Part shown: in pieces, positions 54,086-64,000 of the stretch
Layout: every line of letters begins with the position of its first letter
Position numbering within the stretch: position 1 is the stretch's first letter
Origin: Pulveribacter suum
GTDB lineage: Bacteria; Pseudomonadota; Gammaproteobacteria; Burkholderiales; Burkholderiaceae_C
Assembly: GCF_003013695.1 (NCBI RefSeq)
Contig: NZ_CP027792.1
Span: 1,136,501-1,200,500 of the forward strand
Reading direction: 5' to 3'
DNA: 64,000 bases
The notes under the pieces: model-generated
Database searches by the model: none
Seen by the model: the letters and a program-made list of their open reading frames with translations, nothing else
What the model was told of the DNA's origin: nothing
Position numbers and translations under genes: made by a program

Positions 54086-57000
54086 TCAGCCTTCCATGCG
54101 CTCGTCGTGCGCCAGCGCCAGCTCGTGCAGGCGCGGCGCGTAGTCGCCCGGCTGCTGCCACAGCCCGCGGGCCATGGCTTCGCGCAGGCGCGCCAGGATG
54201 TCGGCCAGCGCCTGGGGGTTGTGCTGCTCGAAGAAGGCGCGCACGCGCTCGTCCAGGGCGTAGGCGTCGGCCACCAGGGCGTAGTGGTGGTCGCCCACCA
54301 CGCGCGCCGTGGCGTCGAAGCCGAACAGGTAGTCCACGCTGGCGGCCATCTCGAAGGCGCCCTTGTAGCCGTGGCGCATGGCGCCGGCGATCCACTTGGG
54401 GTTGACCATGCGCGCGCGCACCACGCGGCCGATCTCCTCTTGCAGGGCACGCACGCGGGGATGTTCGGGGTTGCCGTGGTCGCCGTGGTAGAGCGCCGGC
54501 TGGCGCCCCGACAGGTGGCGCACGCTGGCGGCCATGCCGCCCTGGAACAGGTAGTAGTCGCTGGAGTCCAGGATGTCGTGCTCGCGGCTGTCCTGGTTGT
54601 GCAGCACGGCGTCCATGCCGGCCAGGCGCAGCGGCAGCACGTCGGCGGCGGCGCTGCCGTCGTCGGCCTGACCATAGGCGTAGGCGCTGGCGGCCAGCCA
54701 GGCGCCGCCCAGGTCGGCGTCGCCTTGCCACTGGCCGTGCTGCATCAGCAGCTCCAGGCCGCTGCCGTAGTGGCCCGGGCGGCTGCCGAACACGCGCCAG
54801 CCGGCGCGCCGGCGCGCCGGCTCGGCGGCCATGCCGCCGGCCTGCAGCGCGGCGGCGTCGTGCAGGATGCGCGCGCGGATGGGGTTGTCCTCCTCGTCCT
54901 CGCCGTCTTGCTCGGCCACGGCCTGCACGGCGGCGTCAAACAGCTGCACGGTGGCCGGAAAGGCGTCGCGAAACAGGCCGGAGATGCGCAGCGTCACGTC
55001 CACCCGCGGGCGGTGCAGGCCCACGCGCGGGATGACCTCGAAGTCCACCACGCGCTGGCTGCCCGGCGCCCAGCGCGGGCGCACGCCGATCAGCGCCAGC
55101 GCCTGGGCGATGTCGTCGCCGCCGGTGCGCATGGTGGCCGTGCCCCACACGGACAGGCCCAGGCTGCGCGGGTATTCGCCGTGCTCCTGCAGGTGGCGCT
55201 CGATGAGCTGGCGCGCGGCGCGCTCGCCCAACGCCCAGGCAGTCTGCGTGGGGATGGCGCGGGTGTCCACGGTGTAGAAATTGCGCCCCGTGGGCAGCAC
55301 GTCGGGCCGACCGCGCGAGGGCGAGCCGCTGGGCCCCGGCGGTACGAAGCGCCCGCGCAGCGCCTGGCTGAACTGGTGCAGCTCCTGGCTGCCGCAGGCG
55401 TCCAGGCGCGGGGCCAGCACCTGCAGCACGCGGTCCAGCGCGGCGTCGGTGTTTTTCAATGAAATCGGGCTCAAACCCTTGCTGGACAAGCGCGAGCAGC
55501 TATCAATTTCTTCAGATTGCGGCTCCAGGCGCCGGGCCAGCAGCTGCGCGGCCAGCAGCTCCAGCCGTTCGCGCGTGTCGCCCCAGTGGCGCCAGGGCGT
55601 GTCGCTCACCTGTTGCAGCAGCGCAGGCCGCGCGCCGGTGAAGGGCTCGGCGCTGGCGGGCGCGAAGGGGTCTGTGCCGTCCCCCAGCAGGTCGGTGGCC
55701 AGGGCGGCGATCAGGCCGGGGGCGCCGTCGGCGCTGGCGTAGCGGGCCAGCGCCAGCAGGGTGTCCTGGCGCTGGCGGCTCCGGGGGCTGGCGCCGAAGA
55801 TGTGCAGGCCGTCGCGGATCTGCGTCTCCTTCAGCTCGCACAGGTAGGCGTCGATGCGCTCGAGCACGGCGTCGTCCTGGCCCTGCGCCAGCGCGCCCTC
55901 CAGGCCCAGCTCGCCGGCCAGCTGTTGCTGGCGCACCATCGCCAGGATCTGCTGGCGCAGCAGGGTGGCGCGGCGCCCGTCCACCAGCAGCGCGTCGTAG
56001 AACTCATCGACCAGGCGCTCCAGCTCCTGCATGGGGCCGTGGTTGTCCGCGCGGGTGAGCGGCGGCATCAGGTGGTCGATGATCACGGCCTGCGTGCGCC
56101 GCTTGGCCTGCGCGCCCTCGCCGGGGTCGTTGACGATGAAGGGGTACAGGTGCGGCAGGGGGCCCAGGATGGCGTCGGGCCAGCAGCTGGCCGACAGCGC
56201 CAGGCTCTTGCCCGGCAGCCATTCCAGGTTGCCGTGCTTGCCCACGTGCGCCACGGCGTCCACGCCGAAGGCGCCCTGCAGCCAGAAGTAAAACGCCAGG
56301 TAGCCGTGCGGGGGCACCAGGTCGGCGTCGTGGTAGCTGGCCCAGTCCTGCGGCGCGCCCAGGGCGCGCGCCGGCTGGATGCCCACGAAGACCTTGCCCA
56401 GGCGCAGCCCGGCGACCATGAAGCGGCCGCGGCGCAGGGCCGGGTCCTGCTCGGGCGGGCCCCAGCGCGCGTCGATGGCATCGGCCAGGGCCGGAGGCAG
56501 GGCGGCCAGGCGCTGGCGGTAGTGCGCCAGCTCCAGGCTCTGCCAGGCCGGGCGCAGCGGCCACTGCGCGGGGTCGTTGGCGATGCCCTCCGTCAGGCGG
56601 CGCATCAGCGCGTCGCCGTCCGCGGGCAGATCGGCGGCGTCGCCCAGGTCGTGGCCTTCGCGGCGCAGCAGGTGTAGCAGCTGGATGACCGAGGCGGGCG
56701 TGTCCAGCCCCACGCCGCTGCCGATGCGGCCTTCGCTGCCGGGGTAGTTGGCCAGGATCAGCGCCAGGCGCTTGTCGGCAGCAGGCAGCTGGCGCAGGCG
56801 GCACCAGCGCTGGCTGAGCTCGGCCACGAAGTCGATGCGGTCGCCCTCGCTGCGGTAGCGCACCAGGTCCACCTGGGTGTGGGGGCAGCGCTCGGTGCCG
56901 GCCTTGAAGCTGACGGCGCGGGTGACGATGCGCCCGTCCATCTCCGGCAGCACGACCTGCATGGCGATGTCGCGCGGGCGCAGGCCCTGGCTGTCTTGCA

Positions 57001-57970
57001 GCCAGCCGTCCCGGTCGGCGCCGCTGACGATGACCTGCAGCACCGGCGCGTCGCCGGCCAGCGCCGGCTGCGGGGCGCCGCCGCCCTCGTGGCCCAGCGC
57101 GGCGAAGGCGGTGGTGTTGAGCACCAGCTGCGCCGTGTGCTGCTGGCACAGCTGGCGCAGCGTGGCCAGGCACAGCGGGTCCTTGAGCGAGTCCAGCGCC
57201 AGCGGCAGCGCGTTGAGCCCGCGCGCGTGCAGCGCCAGCGCCAGGTCGTCGAACACGGCGGTGTTGCCCGCCAGCAGGTGCGAGCGGTAGAACACCAGCG
57301 CCACCACCGGCGCGCCGGCGTGCCAGGCGCGCTGCAGGGCGGCCAGCGGATCGGCGTGTGCATCGGCGTGGGCAGCGTTGTGCGCATCGGCATGGGCCGC
57401 GGCCCAGGCGGCGGGCACGTGCAGCGCCACCTGGGGCAGGGGGCGCGGGGGCTCGGGCTCGACGCCGTGGCCCATGCCGTGGAAGGCGGCGGCGCGCAAA
57501 AACTGCAGGGCGTTGGCGCTGCCGCCGGCGCGCAGGTAGCGCCACAGCAGCCGGCCGGTGTCCGCGGGCAGGGTGCCGCGCGCCAGCAGTTCGGGGTCTT
57601 CGGTCAGGTCACCCGAGAACAGCGTCAGCGCCTGCCCGTGCTGGCGCGCCAGCGCGGCCAGCTGCTGGATGCCGTAGGGCCAGGTGGATTCCGAGCCCAG
57701 GTGATCGACGACGACCACGCGGGCATGCCGCAGCACCTCGTCGGCGTAGCGGTCCAGCGAGGCGTTGCCGCGCAGGTGCAGCAGGTTGGCCAGGCGCAGG
57801 CCGGGAAAGCCCGGGTCCGTTTGCGCCAGCTGGGCGCGCGCGGCGGCCAGCAGAGACAGCGTGGTGTCGGCGCTGCTGAGCACCACGATGTCGGCCGGGG
57901 TTTGCTCCAGGCAGATGACGGCGCTGTCGTCCTCGACGAAGCCGCCGGGGCGGGTGCTCAGCAGGTGCAT
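54086..57970 (-). CDS. cobN: Cobaltochelatase CobN / Mg-chelatase H-like subunit
   Basis: 1294 residues, large subunit that holds the corrin and inserts cobalt. The N-terminus is CobN-like (LRGNASLDRYADEVLRHARV), and the signature VGKHGNLEWLPGKSLALS is near residue 577. A His/Ala/Asp-rich stretch (AHADAHNAAHADAHADPL, about 192-212) may bind metal. Residues near 835-860 (CSRLSSKGLSPISLKN) come from a repeat copy. Length is normal for aerobic-type CobN. It lies between cobW and chlD, both in the same direction. ChlD-type ATPase partners replace the classical CobS/CobT here. Confidence 0.95.
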   Translation of the reverse strand: MHLLSTRPGGFVEDDSAVICLEQTPADIVVLSSADTTLSLLAAARAQLAQTDPGFPGLRLANLLHLRGNASLDRYADEVLRHARVVVVDHLGSESTWPYGIQQLAALARQHGQALTLFSGDLTEDPELLARGTLPADTGRLLWRYLRAGGSANALQFLRAAAFHGMGHGVEPEPPRPLPQVALHVPAAWAAAHADAHNAAHADAHADPLAALQRAWHAGAPVVALVFYRSHLLAGNTAVFDDLALALHARGLNALPLALDSLKDPLCLATLRQLCQQHTAQLVLNTTAFAALGHEGGGAPQPALAGDAPVLQVIVSGADRDGWLQDSQGLRPRDIAMQVVLPEMDGRIVTRAVSFKAGTERCPHTQVDLVRYRSEGDRIDFVAELSQRWCRLRQLPAADKRLALILANYPGSEGRIGSGVGLDTPASVIQLLHLLRREGHDLGDAADLPADGDALMRRLTEGIANDPAQWPLRPAWQSLELAHYRQRLAALPPALADAIDARWGPPEQDPALRRGRFMVAGLRLGKVFVGIQPARALGAPQDWASYHDADLVPPHGYLAFYFWLQGAFGVDAVAHVGKHGNLEWLPGKSLALSASCWPDAILGPLPHLYPFIVNDPGEGAQAKRRTQAVIIDHLMPPLTRADNHGPMQELERLVDEFYDALLVDGRRATLLRQQILAMVRQQQLAGELGLEGALAQGQDDAVLERIDAYLCELKETQIRDGLHIFGASPRSRQRQDTLLALARYASADGAPGLIAALATDLLGDGTDPFAPASAEPFTGARPALLQQVSDTPWRHWGDTRERLELLAAQLLARRLEPQSEEIDSCSRLSSKGLSPISLKNTDAALDRVLQVLAPRLDACGSQELHQFSQALRGRFVPPGPSGSPSRGRPDVLPTGRNFYTVDTRAIPTQTAWALGERAARQLIERHLQEHGEYPRSLGLSVWGTATMRTGGDDIAQALALIGVRPRWAPGSQRVVDFEVIPRVGLHRPRVDVTLRISGLFRDAFPATVQLFDAAVQAVAEQDGEDEEDNPIRARILHDAAALQAGGMAAEPARRRAGWRVFGSRPGHYGSGLELLMQHGQWQGDADLGGAWLAASAYAYGQADDGSAAADVLPLRLAGMDAVLHNQDSREHDILDSSDYYLFQGGMAASVRHLSGRQPALYHGDHGNPEHPRVRALQEEIGRVVRARMVNPKWIAGAMRHGYKGAFEMAASVDYLFGFDATARVVGDHHYALVADAYALDERVRAFFEQHNPQALADILARLREAMARGLWQQPGDYAPRLHELALAHDERMEG
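55450..55512 (-). repeat. Dispersed repeat copy 13, inside cobN
   Basis: CAATGAAATCGGGCTC and CTTGCTGGACAAGCGCGAG then CAGCTATCAATTTC, translated in frame in cobN. Confidence 0.85.
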
Positions 57971-58030
57971 GGAGAAAAAGCCCTGTAGCCCGCGCCGGGA
58001 AAGCGCGAGAAGCTATCAAAATAGAAGCAA
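57971..58030 (-). repeat. Dispersed repeat copy 14
   Basis: Between cobW and cobN: CTATTTTGATAGCTTCTCGC in coding sense, followed by a GC hairpin. It lies in the cobN leader. Confidence 0.85.
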
Positions 58031-58031
58031 G

Positions 58032-59108
58032 TCACGCCGCGAGCGGCGCCAGTGCGGCGCGCACCGCGGCCTCGTCCAGGCCCTGGCCGATGAAGACCAG
58101 CCGCGTGCACCGCTCCTCGCCCTCGCGCCAGGGGCGGTCGAAGTGGTGCGTGAAGCGCGCGCCCACGCCCTGCACCAACAGGCGCATCGGCTTGCCCGGC
58201 AGGGCCGCGAAGCCCTTGGTGCGCAGGATGGGCTGGCTGGCCACCAGCTGCTGCAGCGCGGCGATCAGCGCCTCGCGCTCGACCGGGGGCAGCGCCACGT
58301 CGAAGGAATCGAACTCGTCGTGGTCGTGGTCTTCGTCGTGGTCATGGTGGCTGGCGCGCTGGTCGATGGTGGTCTCGGCGGCGCGCTGCAGGCCCAGCAG
58401 CACCTCCAGCGGCAGGCGGCCTTCGGTGGCGTGCACCACCTTGACTGCGGGCGGCAGCTCGGCGCGCACCAGGGCCTCGACCTCGGCCAAGGTGGCCGCG
58501 CCCACCAGGTCGCACTTGTTCAGCACCACCAGGTCGGCCGCGGAGAGCTGGTCCTCGAACAGCTCGTGCAGGGGCGATTCGTGGTCCAGGTTGGGGTCGG
58601 CGCGGCGCTGGGCGTCCACCGCCTCGGGGTGGGCGGCGAACTGGCCGGCGGCAGCCGCGGGCGTGTCCACTACGGTGACCACCGCGTCCACCGTGAAGGC
58701 GCCGGCGATCTCGGGCCACTGGAAGGCCTGCACCAGGGGTTTGGGCAGGGCCAGGCCGCTGGTTTCGATCAGCACGGCGTCGATCTCGTGGCGGCGCGCG
58801 GCCAGCTGCTGCATGACGGGGAAGAATTCCTCCTGCACCGTGCAACACATGCAGCCGTTGGCCAGTTCGTACAGCTGGCCGGCCTGCTCGCCGCCTTCGC
58901 CGCCCTCGTCCTCGCAGCCGATGCCGCAGGCTCTCAAGATGTCGCCGTCGATGCCCAGCTCGCCGAACTCGTTGACGATGACGGCGATGCGCCGGCCCGC
59001 GGCATTGGCCAGCACGTGGCGCAGCAGCGTGGTCTTGCCGCTGCCCAGAAAGCCGGTGATGACGGTGGCGGGGATCTTGCCCAGTGCGGGGCGGGTGTCC
59101 TGGTTCAT
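58032..59108 (-). CDS. cobW: CobW-type G3E GTPase metallochaperone
   Basis: 358 residues. GTPase motifs GFLGSGKTTLL (P-loop), ETSGLALP and NKCDLV; metal site NGCMCCTV (CxCC). A His/Asp-rich loop (SHHDHDEDHDHDEFDSFD) lies near residue 250 and a CobW C-terminal domain follows. Delivers cobalt to the chelatase, as inferred for CobW next to cobN. It starts four bases after cbiM, so the two are coupled. Confidence 0.94.
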   Translation of the reverse strand: MNQDTRPALGKIPATVITGFLGSGKTTLLRHVLANAAGRRIAVIVNEFGELGIDGDILRACGIGCEDEGGEGGEQAGQLYELANGCMCCTVQEEFFPVMQQLAARRHEIDAVLIETSGLALPKPLVQAFQWPEIAGAFTVDAVVTVVDTPAAAAGQFAAHPEAVDAQRRADPNLDHESPLHELFEDQLSAADLVVLNKCDLVGAATLAEVEALVRAELPPAVKVVHATEGRLPLEVLLGLQRAAETTIDQRASHHDHDEDHDHDEFDSFDVALPPVEREALIAALQQLVASQPILRTKGFAALPGKPMRLLVQGVGARFTHHFDRPWREGEERCTRLVFIGQGLDEAAVRAALAPLAA

Positions 59109-59112
59109 CTCG

Positions 59113-59793
59113 TCATGCTCCGGCAACAAACAGGCGGCGCTCCAGCAGCGCCGAGCCATGCAGGCGGCGGGCCGCCTTGGCGGCGGCCAGCACGCCCAGG
59201 TCCACCAGCGGCTCGACCAGGATGACCAGCAGGTAGGCGCCGCCAAAGGAGGCGATCTGCTGCAGGTTGTCTGCGCCCACGCCGTGGCCGTACAGCGCCC
59301 AGAAGGCCACCCAGGCGACGATGCCGCCCTGGTAGGCCAGCGACAGCCTGAAAGCCTGGCCATAGCTCAGGTCCACATAGCGCGTGTGCGGGGCGGTGAT
59401 GCGCCGCGCCAGCGCCGCCGTGGCGAACAGGGGCGCCAGCAGCGTGGTCACGTTCATGCCGTACTGCAGCAGGTCGGGCAGGGCGAAGAACAGGCCCTGC
59501 ACCAGCAGCCCGGCGGCCAGGCCGATGGCGGCGGCCGCCGGCCCGAACAGCAGCAGCAGCGTGCTGCCCAGGATCAGGTGCACCTCGGACACGCCCACCG
59601 GGTGGTGCGGCAGCACCTCGAACGAGCAAAACACCAGCAGCGCCGCCAGCAGGCTGCGCCCGGCCAGGGCGGCAGCGCCCTGCTCGCGCAGCGCGCGCGC
59701 GCCGGCCAGGGCCGTAGTGGCCAGCAGCGCGGCGGCGCTGGCATAGCTGAGGAAGATTTTTGCGCCGTCAACGACGCCGGGTTCGATGTGCAT
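59113..59793 (-). CDS. cbiM: CbiM-family cobalt transport membrane protein
   Basis: 226 residues, six or seven membrane helices. The N-terminus MHIEPGVVDGAK matches the metal-binding start of CbiM (MHI-x-x-G), which threads into the transport core. Other features: SFEVLPHHPVGVSEVHLILG and QYGMNVTTLLAPLF. CbiM is the S-component of cobalt ECF uptake; the CbiQ/CbiO energising genes are not in the window. It is the first gene after the cobalamin riboswitch. Ribosome site AAAGGA nine bases before the ATG. Confidence 0.9.
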   Translation of the reverse strand: MHIEPGVVDGAKIFLSYASAAALLATTALAGARALREQGAAALAGRSLLAALLVFCSFEVLPHHPVGVSEVHLILGSTLLLLFGPAAAAIGLAAGLLVQGLFFALPDLLQYGMNVTTLLAPLFATAALARRITAPHTRYVDLSYGQAFRLSLAYQGGIVAWVAFWALYGHGVGADNLQQIASFGGAYLLVILVEPLVDLGVLAAAKAARRLHGSALLERRLFVAGA

Positions 59794-59949
59794 GGTCCAG
59801 TCCTTTGCGCCAGGATTGCAGGGCGGCAGGGGCGCTGGGGATGGACCGAGAAAAGCGGGTGCTGCAGGCGGCGCGGGCAGGCGCTGCGCAAGGCAGCATT
59901 GACCGGACGGCGCAGGCCCGGCTCCGTCCCCGAAGCCCGTACCTTGAAC

Positions 59950-60158
59950 GCTTCGGGCCGGTCTTCTGGCTCACCTTCGTCCTCGGCCGCGCCTTCCCGC
60001 GCCCGGCAGTGGGGCGCAGTGGCTGGATGATGCGGCGTCGTCAGGCTTACAGCAGCGGGGGCTGCGCCGGAATGGCCCTGGCTGGCAGGGCGGCACCGGC
60101 TTCCCGTTTCACCAGCGCTGGCTGCCTGAAAAAGGCAGCGCGCGCCGGCACCCGAAAC
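59950..60158 (-). ncRNA. Cobalamin (AdoCbl-type) riboswitch
   Basis: On the minus strand, read 5' to 3', the expected order is present: GGGTGCCGGCGCGC start, GAAACGGGAAGCCGGTG, CCCCGCTGCTGTAAGCC, CACTGCGCCCC and the B12 box AGCCAGAAGACCGGCC (59971-59956), against consensus AGCCAGGAGACCTGCC. It lies 163 bases before the cbiM start and would switch off the cbiM-cobW-cobN-chlD operon when cobalamin is ample. The rest of the 59.8-60.2 kb gap is leader; no gene is seen in it. Confidence 0.88.
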
Positions 60159-60226
60159 AAGGGGCGAGTATAGGTCTGCGACCCGCCTCGCCTCGCCTCG
60201 CCCCGGCTGGGGGCTGGCCGGCAGGT

Positions 60227-63682
<3,456 letters not shown>

Positions 63683-63693
63683 GACCCAGGGTT

Positions 63694-64000
63694 GTGAAGA
63701 AACTTCTTACTACTGTTTTGATAGCTGCCAGCGCCCAGTGGGCCTGGGCTGACGGCCTTTCCAGCCTGGAAGGCTTCATGAAGGCCGCCAGAAGCGGCAG
63801 CGCGCAGTTCACGCAGACGGTGACCGCGCCCCCGAAGGACGGCCAGAGCGCGCGCAGCAAGACCAGCAGCGGCACTTTCGACTTCCAGCGGCCGGGGCAC
63901 TTTCGCTTCATCTACCAAAAGCCGTTCGAGCAGACCATCGTGGCCGACGGCAAGACGCTGTGGCTGTATGACGCCGACCTGAACCAGGTCACCCAGCGTG
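63694..64000 (+). CDS. lolA: Outer-membrane lipoprotein carrier protein LolA, 3' end outside window
   Basis: The first 102 codons are present. GTG start, then a short signal peptide (LLTTVLIAASAQWAWA) and LolA core strands SAQFTQTV, SGTFDFQRPGHFRFIY and VADGKTLWLYDADLNQV. Carries lipoproteins across the periplasm. The signal peptide is encoded by sequence matching the dispersed repeat (TACTGTTTTGATAGCTGCC). Codirectional with ftsK and 11 bases after it. Confidence 0.95.
   Translation, partial: MKKLLTTVLIAASAQWAWADGLSSLEGFMKAARSGSAQFTQTVTAPPKDGQSARSKTSSGTFDFQRPGHFRFIYQKPFEQTIVADGKTLWLYDADLNQVTQR
63706..63740 (+). repeat. Dispersed repeat copy 15 (partial), encoding the lolA signal peptide
   Basis: CTACTGTTTTGATAGCTGCC then AGCGCC matches the left end of the repeat, and copy 1 as far as TTTTGATAG. 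Only the left end is kept. Confidence 0.6.

Noticed and set aside
59760..60173. Plus-strand open frame of 137 residues upstream of cbiM
   Set aside because: Antisense to the riboswitch; the RNA blocks explain the sequence better.

Overview
The window is GC-rich (about 70 %) and densely coded. Gene content and order (norCBQD, ileS-lspA-ribF, ftsK-lolA, paired pimeloyl-CoA-type acyl-CoA dehydrogenases, IPTL-CTERM protein) point to a betaproteobacterium of the Comamonadaceae (Acidovorax/Alicycliphilus/Diaphorobacter type). The species is inference. No tRNA, rRNA, CRISPR array, insertion sequence or prophage was seen.

Layout. 1-3.5 kb (minus): response regulator, LysM-FecR protein and a CHASE2 protein cut by the window edge. 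3.6-5.6 kb (minus): trpS and an M50 site-2 protease. 5.7-11.1 kb (plus): denitrification operon made of a 39-aa membrane peptide, a two-haem NorC, NorB, NorQ and NorD. 11.2-12.7 kb (minus): YciO-like protein and PHP phosphoesterase. 12.9-22.1 kb: two chemoreceptors, an SDR, a DctP-type binding protein translationally coupled to a GGDEF-EAL protein, and an EamA transporter. 22.2-27.2 kb: quinone oxidoreductase-Nudix pair, SBF-like transporter, a broken LuxR-type regulator and a Na/Pi cotransporter. 27.4-29.1 kb: a third chemoreceptor behind an FNR/Anr-type box. 29.2-33.7 kb (minus): lspA, ileS, ribF. 33.9-38.6 kb: HNH protein, TPR-methyltransferase, and a divergent 7TMR-DISM kinase/response regulator pair. 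38.7-42.7 kb: a 1080-aa secreted repeat protein with an IPTL-CTERM tail, and a DUF3617 protein. 42.8-52.2 kb: acyl-CoA dehydrogenases, YceH, purN, M48 peptidase, rsmB, rpmG, rpmB and a BtuF-like receptor. 52.2-60.2 kb (minus): a cobalt/cobalamin operon (riboswitch, cbiM, cobW, cobN, chlD). 60.2-64 kb: trxB, ftsK, and lolA cut by the window edge.

Three signals stand out. (1) The chelatase gene chlD lacks a continuous frame. Its ATPase part ends at a correctly phased A-AAA-AAA heptamer one codon before a stop, and the von Willebrand A part lies in the -1 frame with no start codon of its own. This fits programmed -1 frameshifting that makes both short and long subunits from one gene. (2) About 16 copies of one short repeat (TTTTGATAGCTGCTGGCGC plus a GCGCTTG/CAAGCGC hairpin core) are scattered through the window. 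Several lie in frame inside conserved genes (SDR, Nudix, ileS, acyl-CoA dehydrogenase, cobN, probably rsmB). Others act as a terminator, as the likely signal peptide of lolA, or as the start region of chlD. (3) A cobalamin riboswitch leads the cobalt operon.

How the genes work together. The nor operon detoxifies nitric oxide during denitrification. Three chemoreceptors, one probably induced without oxygen, and the c-di-GMP protein steer motility and lifestyle. CbiM, CobW, CobN and ChlD import, handle and insert cobalt under B12 control, and a BtuF-like receptor lies next to them.
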